In this document: positions 34,630-44,660 of the stretch, in pieces
Layout of the letters: each line of letters begins with the position of its first letter
Numbering within the stretch: position 1 is the stretch's first letter
Origin: Coptis chinensis
Taxonomy: Eukaryota; Streptophyta; Magnoliopsida; Ranunculales; Ranunculaceae
Length of the DNA stretch: 64,000 bases
Assembly (NCBI GenBank): GCA_015680905.1
Contig: CM027377.1
Span: forward strand, 57,929,501-57,993,500
Direction of reading: 5' to 3'
Program-made: the position numbers and the translations under genes
Notes under the pieces: generated by a model
Databases searched by the model: none
What the model saw: only the letters and a program-made list of their open reading frames with translations
Told to the model about the DNA's origin: nothing

Positions 34630-36106
34630 AATTCCCTCAACTTTCGATCCTTCATGAGCCTGTCAATCTCTTTTAACAGCCTTCGGACACCTATTAGTTT
34701 CATGGTTCTCAATCTTATGGAATTGACAGTAAGGCCTACCCTTCATCTCTCTGAGGGTGTATTTCGGCCAAGTCACGAAATCTTCTTTTGATATCCTCCG
34801 CAAGATATCTTCCGGCGGGGAATTGAGAGTTATGAAATTACTGGGGAGTTCCTCTTTCAGTGTTCTCTCATACTTCCTTCGATGTTGTGGATGACTATCT
34901 TGGCTTGGATAATTCTCCTGAGGTCGTTTATTATCTGACCTCAAGGCATCTCGACTTTCATAGCGATCATTACTATCCTTATCTCTTTTTCCTGCATCAG
35001 TGACTTGCAACACTGCTTGCGCAGTGGCTGTCTTCAACCCTTCCTCGACTCTGATATCCATATCAGCTTTATCATACAACTCTTGCAGAGTTTTAACTTC
35101 TTTTCTCAACAAATATTTGTGCATAATAAAAGATCATGGTATTACACCTGCTTGGAAAGCTATGACAGCTGTCATTTCCGATTCATCCAACCTTTCCACA
35201 GACTGAGTTTCAGCCTTGAATCTTGTCAAGAAGTCTTTCAATGATTCCTTCTTTCCTTGCTTTAATTGAAATAAGACCGACACCTGCTTTAGCTTCACCC
35301 TCTGATGACCGTAATTAGTGAGGAATCTTTCTTCAATTTCCCAAAAGCATGACATGGATCCTTCAGGAATTGTACAAAACCATTTCAGTGCTTTGCCCTT
35401 TAAGCTTGAAGAAAACGATCGACATAGTATAGTATCCCAATACTCGGTATCCTAATATATCGAGAACTGATGTCGATAGCTGAAAAGATGGTCCATGGGA
35501 TCAGTGGCCCCCTCATACTGAGTGAACTTTGGATTCTTGAACTTTGGAGGTAAAGGGGGCCTCTCGATATCCTTTTGTAATGGATTTCTACCCACATCAT
35601 CTGCCAGCTTTCGTATCGAAGTTGATACATTTTCCAACAATTTGCCTCCAAATTGCTTCTGTAACATCTCTTGCATCATTTCCTTCGTGATCGGTGCATG
35701 TGTCTCTTCCTCCTGCAGCACCTTTGGTGTCGATCTTGCTTTTGATTGGACTTCTTCATGATGGCTTCTTTGCACTTCCTCGACATGGCTCCTTCTAATT
35801 ATTGGAGTGCCAGACTCGATGCTTCGCCATCCTTTTCTCATACATTCGCGTCTTACGACGCTTCTCATTCTCTCGTCTTGCAGCCTTATTATCACCCATT
35901 AACATTTTGTTTTGCTTCTCCAAATCCTCCAACCTTGCAAAGCAAAACTTTCAATGACACCTCTTCTCTTGTACCTCCTCTACTTCTTCCAACTTTCGCT
36001 TGTTGATCGTCTTGTTCTTCGTTCCTCATTCTTAGAAACGGCTTGAGAAGTACTTCCTTCATTCATCATCACCAGCTTTGCTCGCTGTAGTACGCTTTGG
36101 AGGCAT
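34630..36106 (-). pseudogene. gag of the Tat-type element
   Basis: Likely start MPPKRTTAS at ATG 36106. Then come a charged N-terminal stretch with stops, capsid pieces (PPLPPKFKNPKFTQYEG, DPMDHLFSYRHQF, LKDFLTRFKAETQSVERLDE), and a C-terminal region with CQFHKIENHETNRC, a CX2HX4HX4C-type knuckle. Frame is changed near 35460 and stopped near 35130. The order and motifs are those of Tat-type gag. Confidence 0.75.
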
Positions 36107-36230
36107 CTTGATTACCTTCTTCAATTCTTCACTGATCTTACCGACGTTTTTTGAACACTAACTTCTAAAAAGGACTTCGATTATCAAAGAAAGAAGAAAA
36201 GAAAGACAATCTTTTCTTGTCTTTGAATCA

Positions 36231-36242
36231 CAGACGGCGCCA
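36231..36242 (-). other. Primer-binding site of the Tat-type element
   Basis: On the minus strand TGGCGCCGTCTG, one base inside the LTR end. The TGGCGCCGT core is complementary to the 3' end of tRNA-Asp, as in many plant Ty3/gypsy elements. Confidence 0.75.
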
Positions 36243-36243
36243 A

Positions 36244-36642
36244 TGTAGTGTTCTAGAAATCTATCTAAGATCAATGATTGTAAACTAATAAACTAAAGAA
36301 GGGTTAATCTTGAAATAATCATGAAATGATCGATATCGAAGTAAGCTTTTTTATTAACTATCAATGGTGGTTACAAGTTTCTCTTTTTCTCTCTCTCTCT
36401 GCTCTCGGTTTGCAACTTTTTGTTTAATGAATCTGGAATCACTCTTTCTTCCTCCTTCCAATCTTTATATAGTGTTGCAATTGTAGCTTTATCCACTTAC
36501 TTCCTGCCACGTGTTCTTTTCCTTCATCTTCCTTTTTTTCCCGCTCTAAACCTGCAACATACAAACTATATTGCGAAATATCGACAATCATGTCAATATT
36601 TCTTAATAACCACGATATTTAGGCTGAAATATTGGGGTGACA
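36244..36642 (-). repeat. 5' LTR of the Tat-type element
   Basis: On the minus strand it starts TGTCACCCCAATATTTC and ends GAACACTACA. The inner end is fixed by the primer site. The outer end is inferred from TG...CA form because the second LTR is outside the window. A TATAAAG-type box lies on the minus strand near 36467-36474. Confidence 0.6.
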
Positions 36643-36964
36643 ATATTTGCCCACGACAGTATTGATATTTCCATCTTCAATTAAAGGCCTAGCCATGGTG
36701 TCCTCACCTTCATTTGGGTCATTGAGAATAATAATATTGCGCCTTAAATCCAAGTTCCATCGAATAGTTGTTTGGGTGTTGGACCATAAAGGACCCAACA
36801 CTTTCTCAATAAGTTGTTTGGGTGGGCCGCTTCAGGTCCATGAGCCGTCTTAAAGTCTTTGGACAGTACACTTTCAACTGTTGCTTTTTTCAGGCCCAAG
36901 AAAAAGTGGCTGGGCTTTTACAAATGTGGGCTTTTCTGATTGTTCTTTAGACTAGTTTGTTTTA
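36643..36964. other. Flank of the Tat-type element, nothing recognised
   Basis: Intergenic-like DNA between the LTR and the inverted-repeat element. Short open frames have no recognisable product. Confidence 0.4.
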
Positions 36965-37795
36965 ACAAGAAAATAGTCCAGATGACCAATTTGGGGAAAA
37001 AGTAACTCTAGAGGACATTTGTTTTTTGTGTAAAGTAACTTCCTTGAGGACAAATTTTGGGGAAAAGTAACTCACGAACCCACTATTTCAAAATTAGGAA
37101 CCCTCAAGGACAAAATAAGTTAGCCCGGCCCTTTTACTTTTTTAAATGCCGGTTATACCCTTCGAGTGAAAATAACCCTCAAGGACAAAATGGCCCGGAT
37201 TTAAAATAAATATTTTCCGATTTTTACTCTTTTCGTCATTTTACTATGAACAATGAGTGTTTATACCTTTGCTGGTGTATGAACAATGATTGTTCATATC
37301 CAAATAGGTGAATGTACCTTATACAATATATTGATGTATGAACATTGAATGTTCATACCCAAAGGACTATGAACATCGAATGTTAATACCCAATCAATGT
37401 TCATACCCAAAGGACTATGAACATCGAATTTACATACCTAAAGACTATGAACATCGAATGTTCATACCCAAAGGACTATAAACATTCAATGTTCATACCC
37501 AATCAATGTTCATACCCAAAGGACTATAAACATCAAATTTACATACCCAAATGACTATAAACATTCAATGTTCATATTAAATACACCGGGTCGTTTCGTC
37601 TGGGCCGGGCCGTTAATTATTTCGTGTCAGGGGTATACTTAATATTTCATCTACCCGATCCATTTTTTATTTCGCGTCAAGAGTATACTTGACATTTCAT
37701 CTACCCGGTCCTTGTGAGTTACAAAAAAAAAAAGATGTCCTTGAGAATTACTTTTTCGGCAGTTTTGTCCTTGAGATTCACTCCCTGTTGTTTTA
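36965..37795. mobile_element. Inverted-repeat non-autonomous transposon-like element
   Basis: The left end (GGAAAAAGTAACTC, then AGGACA about 36995-37020, and repeats of 'ctcaaggacaaaa') is the imperfect inverse of the right end ('gatgtccttgagaattact' and 'ttgtccttgagattcac', about 37730-37785). Inside, 'gggtatac' and 'cccgg' segments also pair across the two arms. The centre is a minisatellite. No coding capacity. Superfamily and exact ends are unclear; no target duplication could be fixed. Confidence 0.55.
37245..37575. repeat. About 31-bp minisatellite (ATGAACATCGAATGTTCATACC type)
   Basis: Repeated 'ggactatgaacatcgaatg' + 'ttcatacccaa' with variants (aaacattcaatg, aatttacataccc). Each unit contains a short palindrome, gaacat...atgttc. 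It occupies the centre of the inverted-repeat element. Confidence 0.85.
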
Positions 37796-37879
37796 AATAA
37801 TGTTCTTTATATAATGTGGGGATTTCTACATAATGGTATGGATTTTTGATGTAATGCGGCAAAAAATGTTTTGTTTGTT

Positions 37880-39175
37880 CCAACATTTTGATTGGTGGGT
37901 TTGTTCAAAATGGTGTTTTGGGGAGTTTGAGGATATTGTTTGATGAAATGCCTGAGAGAAACCTGGCGAGATGGAATATAATGCCATGGTTACTAGACGC
38001 CTCCAATTTGAATTTAATGAAGATGGATTTTATTTGTTTTTAACTAATGCGTGGAGTAGGAACTTTGTTCCGATGAATTTAATTGGGTGGTGTTTTAAGG
38101 GGTTGTGCGGGAGAATGCTGAAACTTGGTCAGCAAGTTAGTGGGTATTTGATCAAGTCTGGGTTTGATTTTGTAAATGGGTATGTAAGCAAGTCTGGGTT
38201 TTAAGGACTCAAAATGGTTACCTGGAGGGAGCTTTGGACCAGTTTAATTTAAAGATGTCAGGATTATGGCCTTGACAAAGTTACTTTTCTGTGTGTTATC
38301 AAAACGTGTTCAGCGTTAGCAACTCTTGGACAAGGACAGCAGGTTCTTGCAGAAGCAGTGAAGTCTGGCGCTGATGCATCAGTGTCCGTCAGAAGCTCGC
38401 ACATTAGTCTGTTGAGGTTTGGATGTTTTGGAAGATCCTGTGTGAAGGTTTTCACAGAACCTGAAGATGACGATGATGTATGGTGGAGCTCAGTGGGTTG
38501 CAACAATACGGCTTTCGTGGACATGGCTGGAACGGACCAACATGGTTGAGAGGATGGTGAAAAATGGAATTGAACCAAAGGATGGTACATTCTTAGCTTG
38601 CTCTATGCTAGTAGTCATGGTGGATTGAAAGAACTGAAAAATTGAATTTTGTAAGTTGATAGTAGACAAGTACAAATTGACACCTACATTGGGGCTTTAC
38701 AATTGTATGGTTGATCTCCTTGGGCTCTCTGGTTGTTTGATGGACGCAGAAGCTTTGATCAAATCAGTGCCTATGAAAACAGTTTCGTTTATTTGGATGC
38801 CCTTGTTCCCTATAGAATCCGTAAGAACACCGAGATGGCAAGAAGAGTAGCTGAGGATGTGCTTAGGCTTGATCCTCTGGACACAGGACACTGCACCTTA
38901 GGTATTACTTTCAAGCATTCATGCTTCTGCAAAGGATTAGGGGATGTCTCAGAAAGTGCGAAAAAACTATGAGAGATAAGAAAGTGAAGCAGCCGGGAAT
39001 AAGTTGGTTGAAGGTGAAGAATAAGGTCCCCCAGTTCCTCGTAGGTGATAAATCTCATCCAGATTTGGAGATTGGGGAGGACCTCAAAGAACTGACTTCA
39101 GATATGAGGAAAAGGCACTGTATGTGCCTGACACAAGCTCAGTCTTGCACGACATGGATGCTGAGGAGAGTCTAA
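37880..39175 (+). pseudogene. PPR protein pseudogene (E-class, At2g41080-like)
   Basis: A frame-broken relic. Recognisable order: LFDEMPERNLARW, QFEFNEDGFYLF, LGQQVSGYLIKSGFDF, then TLGQGQQVLAEAVKSGA, VKVFTEPEDDDD, IVDKYKLTPTLGLYNCMVDL, AEALIKSVPMKT, and a C-terminal E-domain piece GISWLKVKNKVPQFLVGDKS ending near VLHDMDAEE. PPR proteins bind and edit or process organelle RNA. From memory the closest known protein is Arabidopsis At2g41080. The N-terminal third and the terminal DYW domain are missing, with at least six frame changes or stops. No longer functional. Confidence 0.85.
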
Positions 39176-41381
39176 ACATTATTCATCTATGCCACGGGGG
39201 GCAATACAAGCAGATCTCTTCACTTCTGTTGAGCATTTCTTTGTCAATATAATAACTACATTGGTAATATAAATAGGTTATTCAGTTTGCACTAGTTATT
39301 GGTTAAGATTTCCTGAAGCCTTGTCGTGAATTGGTTTATGTTGTTGGGCAGGAGAGCATACTAAAAGCACTGGCTTATATTGCTGAAGGGAAATGGTGGT
39401 CTCAACTCTCAATCAACAACGAGTTTCTGTAAGGCTCTTGAATACTTAAGCACCTGTTTCTACATAATTAAATTACCCAGAATTATAAGTTCATATTATT
39501 AGTCACTCCAAGTCTTTCACATTGCAATATGGTTTCAATTCCCTGTGATACAAAAAGCCTCATATTGACTTGTAAGCTGATTGCTTTAATTCTGTTAAGT
39601 GTCTGTGTGCCTTTAGACTTTAGTTCCTTGCTCTGGGTATAGTGCATTCTATCATGTCTGACTTTTGTTTTAGAGGTTTCTTCTTTTGGAGATTGATAGA
39701 CGTACTCCTGATTTCGATATATCTGTTTATTCTGAAAAGAGCTTGTCCAACATGCTTATAGAGATGAGAAAACCTTGTGTTAGATTATGTGCAAGGTTCC
39801 AATCATAGTTCATAAAAAAAAAAAAATCAGACTAGTGTAGTTATTTCATTAGGGATTTTTTTTTTTTAAATTGGTCTTTTACATTCGAAACTTTCAGCCT
39901 AAGATATACAAGAGTACTCAGACTACAATCAATTAGAGAGTAATCTTAGGAAGAATACCATCATTTACACTCTGAGAAAAAGGAAGCCATTTTTTATTAC
40001 ATTCTTAGACTATGACACAGTCTTACAATTCTAAGTTAGTGGGGAAATCCCAGTCTTTGACCACCTAATGTTCGGGGGCCCCTGAAACTTTTCTGCGATG
40101 GTCACCCTTAGTTCAAGTGGAGTTTTGGAGCCGTGCTGAGACAAGGGAAATTGCTCTCAAAGGCCCTGCGCGCATGTTTATCATTTCTAATAAAGTGTAA
40201 GTAGGCTGTTCTCACTATCCACGTCTGAACATAGCACTGTGGAAGGTGCTAATATTTAGTGAAGACCTTGTCCTGTTAACATTTTGCAATTTGCAAAAGT
40301 TTCTCTCCAGCCAAGAAGACAAAAACAAGCAAACAAAAAGAAACACCAACCTGTATATGGTATGAAATTGGAAATCTAAGATGGGAAAGTTGTGAATCCT
40401 GGATTGGGTTTAGTCCCACATCGGTTAGGAAGTCGTCTTGGATTCTGTTTATATTGGATCAACTATCACTTACTTACTTCCTAATGTCGAGGCTTTTTGA
40501 GCTAAAACCTCACATCCATGGTTGGGCAAATTTTGAACCTGGACCTTTGGGTGACGTAAGTGGGGACAATATCGGTATTGTTTAAGATGTGTAGTAGTAG
40601 GGTGTTACAAAAGTAGAGAAGATTTTCTTTGCAGTTTCTTGGTTTATATAGATAGAGTTAAATGGGGAGGGTGGGCGTTACTGTTTACTAGCTGAGCCCA
40701 TTTGTTTTAGAGAAGTCATATTCACTTCACATGGGATGATCCATTTAGGATCTTCTACCATATTTTTTCAATTTCTAATAGTCTACTCAATAATTTTTGT
40801 CTGAAACACAATTAGATCGGATCTTATTTGATACATTTTAACAGTGGTTGGCTGTAACTTTAATCGTCATGATCAAATTCCTTTTTGAGTATAAGTAAAA
40901 GAAATCTGGATCTGAATCAAGAAATGACTTCTATTCAAATTACCCTAATTATGTTTGCTCCAAACAGCATAGAATCTGAACTTTCTATGCTTCGTGTTCC
41001 CTACGTGTCTCCTGTAGCATATCATGTTTAGGCATTATAATAACAAGCATTTAGCTCAGATCAGATACATGGTTTTCATTCATTACATGTAGAAAGAAAG
41101 TCAAACAAATCGTGATTTGTCTTACGCATGGTTTGTTACATATACTTTTCTGGTCAAAGGCATCATTCTTGCAATAACTTACAAGAACAAAAGCAAAATG
41201 TACAAGGAGAGATCATAAGAAATTGACCACCATCCCTCAAAAATAACTTCAACAACGTAACATGAACACAGCAACATTCCTAGTGCAAAGAAAATTCCAA
41301 ACCATAGAAGTTTTGTGATTTATATATAAACAGTTTTTCTAGTTTGAATCATGCATTAAACCTAAATAATCCCTTAATTCA
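39176..41381. other. Intergenic region, no gene recognised
   Basis: AT-rich. No sustained coding frame on either strand. A 'TAGTCCCACATCG' motif with a TTTATATTG about 35 bases downstream lies at 40411-40458 (see findings). The part next to 41381 is the 3' flank of the U-box gene. Confidence 0.5.
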
Positions 41382-42593
41382 TTAGGGGAAACAAGGGTAC
41401 TTTCTCCATGTATCTCCATGCAACTTGATGATCTTCATTGCCTTATCCTTGGTTGAGGATCGCCCGTCGATGTGCAACAAGCCCAGAAGTTTTTTTACAG
41501 ATCCAGACATTAACATTTCCTCTAAAACCTTCTCCGTGGGATGGAAATTAGTGATCAACCATATGATCTTAATTCCAAGTTTAGTCGCAAGCTCTGAAAC
41601 TCTTAGTATCTTCTTAGAGATTGCGACAATCCCTAAACTGTGATCCACTATGGCTAATCTTCCTTCTGCGCATTCACATAGAAGCTTGATGATTAATAAC
41701 ATTCTCTCACACTTTGATTTGGCTGAATCCACAAGAAGCTCAATGAGGACGCACATTGCACCTGCTTCGATCGCCTTCAATCGATTTTTCTTTGATGCTC
41801 GTAGAATTTCAATCAAAGCATCCAAGGCACATGAACTTGCTTTGTTGTTAATCTCATCTGATAACAACTCTAACAAGGACTTAAACAAATCCATGCCTTG
41901 ATCTTGTACAACCCAGCCCCAATTGTATCCAGCTTTTGCCATATTTCGAAATATGGTTATGGTATGCAAGCGTGCCTCGGCGCTTCCACGTTGTAGCATG
42001 ATTGCCATGGCCTTCATGCATTCAGGCTTGGATAGCAACTCCACAGAAGACGCCTGGTCGGACAGTGGGAGCTGGTGTAGAATACTTAAAGCCTCTTCGC
42101 AAGCACGAAATGCGACAAAATCACCCCAATCAATTAATATTTGTACAATGATGCGACTTAAGACCTCTACGCCTCCTGACTGTACAAAAATCTAATTTGA
42201 TATCATCACCCATCTCAATAGTTATTCGAAGTTTTTCAATGAACTTACCTTAAATGGAGTTGCTTCCATTGTAGCCAAAAGCGATACTAACTCGTTGTGT
42301 TTGGTTGAAATGACCAATGGAGACGGCAGAACTGAGTTTGGATCTCCTTCTTGCCATGAGAGGATCAGGCGCTTCAGTGTATGATTGGGTGTAAGATTAA
42401 AATTTTCGACGCCTTGCATCGTTGCGGGGCATGTCTTCTTCTTGTATGTAAAGAACCATTTTTCAATGTTCTTCTTTTCGTACGTGACTCCAGTTGAGAT
42501 TGTCACTGGCTCTTTCATGACTTCCATTGAAATGGGGCACCTGAAATACAATGGCATTTCCATTGTTGGATCAACTTTGGTCTCCTTCTCCAT
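41382..42593 (-). CDS. U-box E3 ubiquitin ligase with ARM-like C-terminus (PUB20-24 type)
   Basis: Start chosen at ATG 42593 (MEKETKVDPTMEMP), because the U-box begins just after it; an in-frame upstream ATG at 42788 would add an unrelated hydrophobic stretch. U-box at about residues 14-85: YFRCPISMEVMKEPVTISTG, TYEKKNIEKWF, TPNHTLKRLI. It recruits the E2 enzyme. The C-terminal half is ARM/HEAT-like helices (GSAEARLHTITIFRNMA, SCALDALIEILRASKKNRLK, KLLCECAEGRLAIVDHSLGI), a substrate-binding platform. Relatives PUB22-24 dampen PAMP and drought responses. Oddity: between 42248 and 42180 there are two opposite homopolymer indels. The frame is restored either by reading across both or by a 69-nt GT-AG intron covering exactly this stretch (exons 42593-42249 and 42179-41382, about 380 residues). 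Function likely but not certain. Confidence 0.85.
42180..42248 (-). other. Putative 69-nt intron, or frameshift-bearing exon piece, in the U-box gene
   Basis: On the minus strand it starts GTAAGT and ends TACAG. Read as coding DNA, it loses one A in an A run and gains one T in a T run compared with the family's reading. Both cancel if the stretch is removed as an intron. 69 is a multiple of three and close to the lower size limit of plant introns. Confidence 0.45.
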
Positions 42594-42634
42594 GGTGCTT
42601 TGAAACGAGAGTAAAGATAAGAAATGATGAACGG

Positions 42635-42648
42635 AAATATATATATAT
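42635..42648 (-). promoter_or_regulatory. Possible TATA box of the U-box gene
   Basis: An alternating ATATATATAT run about 45-55 bases upstream of the chosen ATG on the minus strand. If used, the 5' leader would be short. Confidence 0.3.
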
Positions 42649-42788
42649 GGGATATGAGATGATATAGTCAGTGAGAAAGGGATTGAAGCAAAAAGAAAAA
42701 TCAAAGTCAAAATTGAGATGCTTTTTGCAAGCTGTGTAACATGAGTTCTCCTACAAGCAAGGGGAGTGGAAATTTTGAATTTTGTCAA

Positions 42789-43532
42789 TATGAGTTGAGA
42801 TCTTATGCCACACGGCGTAACATTGCCGTGTTGACTCTACAATCTTCTGTATTCGACAGACAGTTTAATTAGAACTTTTTTTGTGTATGATTTTTTTTTT
42901 GAGCTTCAATTTTAGGTACTATTAGTATGAACCGATAAATAATGGACAAGAAAAAAAAAATTGTAATATGAATTTTAAGTTGCGTTATGCTTCTCAAAAG
43001 AAATTAATATAAAAAAATATAAAAAAAATATAATCTACTTTAGGCTATATTCGAAATCAATCTTGATCCAAGCAGCAGCAGGTTTTCATTTAACAAATTA
43101 TAATATTCACATTGAGGTACATGATGAAAGATATGTGTATCAAAATGAATAAGTTGACCAATGATCAAATAGATAAAAAATATCGGAACGTTTAAGCATA
43201 ACCAATAAATATATACCTAAAATGTGTCCCACGATCGAAGATTTGGAGTGGACAGCAACATAACACCTAAAAGCATGGGATCAACCTAAGTTTTATAATT
43301 GGTCCCGCGTAGTTAATCGACCGTTGTGACAGACTTTGAGACATTGACAGATTGTGGTCGACATAACACAACCACACAAGTAACTCAAGAACAAGTGTGA
43401 AATTTGAAAATTTTCAAACAACCAAAATAGTTTTGGTTATTAATATGGCAATCAACTGTACACGGAGAGCGGCGGAGTTTACTTTGTTTTATTTATGGAT
43501 GGAAAGTTGTGGATGGTTGAGCTGCCTCAGCT
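42789..43532. other. Upstream region of the U-box gene
   Basis: AT-rich intergenic DNA. Scattered TTGAC W-box cores (for example near 42833 and 43153) would suit a stress-induced gene, but their number is not clearly above chance. No ORF of note. Confidence 0.35.
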
Positions 43533-43757
43533 ATGAGTTTGCCTTCTCTAATTAACCGCTTGTCAATGGGGTTACTTCATTCCTCATTTCCTCCTAAGTT
43601 ACAAATTTATAAACCAAATCCATCGTCTTCTTTGTTCACATTGGTTAGCCATAGTCCTAACAAAAACCAGCCAAAAGAGTTATTTGTAACACCAAGTAGA
43701 CCATCCAAAATACCAACTAAGTCGCTAAACATTGTCATGTGTCGGTACCTGTTTTAA
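43533..43757 (+). CDS. Orphan ORF with transit-peptide-like composition
   Basis: A 74-codon ORF rich in Ser, Pro, Leu and Lys with almost no acidic residues (start MSLPSLINRLSMGLLHSSF), the composition of a chloroplast transit peptide. No mature domain follows before the stop, and the next DNA is a hAT-like element. It may be the first exon of a destroyed or shortened plastid-protein gene. Product not recognised. Confidence 0.3.
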   Translation: MSLPSLINRLSMGLLHSSFPPKLQIYKPNPSSSLFTLVSHSPNKNQPKELFVTPSRPSKIPTKSLNIVMCRYLF

Positions 43758-43817
43758 AGCTGCATTAAACAACATAAAATGACCAAAGAACTTCTAAAAC
43801 AATGTCTTAGTTATTGC

Positions 43818-44652
43818 CACTGTTCTAAAAATCGGTCTAGGCAGCCGCATAGGCGGTCTCTAGGCGCTAGACGGTGCCCAACTGACTCGTCTAGGCCCTA
43901 GTCGCTTAAAAAATCGGTGGACCAACTAGGCGGGTCTAGGCGGCCTCTAGGCGGTCCAGTCAAGGTTTTTTTTTTTTGAATGATTAAATTTCGAAAAATA
44001 AAGGCCCGTGTAGGCTTAAGAAGATAGAAGGAAGCAGCAAAGCACCCGTAGAAACCTATGGGGCAGACTGATTGGTAGGGGAGAATATTCTGGGGAGGAG
44101 TGGGGAGTCTCGATCTGGCAGAAGCACCAATAGTAGTAGCCATAGGGAGCGAGATCCCGACGTTAAGTAAGCGTGATTCCGACCTCCAGTGCATGGACGC
44201 CCCACCCTTCCGATTCGAGAACAAATAGCCCCTATACCTATTCATTCCGGCAGGATTCGAGGTTTATGCTTCTCCCGCCAGCAGACCCTGCTTGATAGAG
44301 TAAAACCTCTCTGCCTCTAACTAAGATTTGAATGAGTTTAAAAGACTTAAGTCTAATGTAAATTATATGTCACTATAACAAAGAGTATATTTTTATATGA
44401 AGTCAATATTCTTCAACTATTACGCATTTTTGTAATAAATATCTTTGTTTGTATTTATTTGTTGAGTTATGGTAAATGATTTTCTTCATTTCTTGTAGTA
44501 TATGTGTGTATTACTATATATATTAGGAAAAAAAAAAACCGCCTAGCGCCTAGCCTGTCTAGGCACTGCTCCTTCTAGACAGTGCTTAAACGGGCTAAGC
44601 GCTAGACGCTCTCCCACCGCTCGACTACCGCCTAGCGTTTTTTAGAACACTG
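43818..44652. mobile_element. hAT-like non-autonomous element with CTAGGCG-rich arms
   Basis: Starts CACTGTTCTAAAAA and ends ...TTTTTAGAACACTG (inverse CAGTGTTCTAAAAA). Flanked by GTTATTGC (43810-43817) and ATTATTGC (44653-44660), an 8-bp target duplication with one change, the size of hAT elements. Both arms carry inverted 'ctaggcg/cgcctag' clusters that would fold into a long hairpin. No transposase. The core is a GC-richer foreign-looking segment. Confidence 0.8.
43976..44330. other. Organelle-like insert in the hAT-like element
   Basis: About 350 bp of clearly higher GC, open on the minus strand for 115 codons (44245-43898, start MNRYRGYLFSNRKGGASMHW). The text 'cctattcattccggcaggat' and its surroundings read like plant mitochondrial intergenic DNA. 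Possible nuclear copy of mitochondrial DNA; this is recognition by style only. Confidence 0.35.
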
Positions 44653-44660
44653 ATTATTGC

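Larger units (their letters stand above)
5670..36642 (-). mobile_element. Tat-type Ty3/gypsy element, minus strand, nested-disrupted
   Basis: On the minus strand the order is LTR (36642-36244), primer-binding site, gag, protease, RT, RNase H, a second RNase H-like domain, integrase (to ~30.5 kb), a minisatellite-bearing non-coding stretch, and a convergent antisense ORF (28270 back to 5670). Two RNase H-like domains and an antisense ORF downstream of pol are characters known for the Tat lineage. All pol domains carry stops, so the copy is dead. Its 3' LTR would lie left of element A, outside the window. The element hosts element A and a CACTA transposon. Confidence 0.7.

Noticed and set aside
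36619-36801. Minus-strand ORF crossing the outer edge of the Tat LTR
   Set aside because: No recognisable product; probably chance, though it shows that the outer LTR edge at 36642 is not independently proven.
42594-42788. Upstream in-frame ATG giving a 65-residue hydrophobic extension of the U-box protein
   Set aside because: It includes the ATATATAT run and has no similarity to family N-termini; the ATG at 42593 fits the family.
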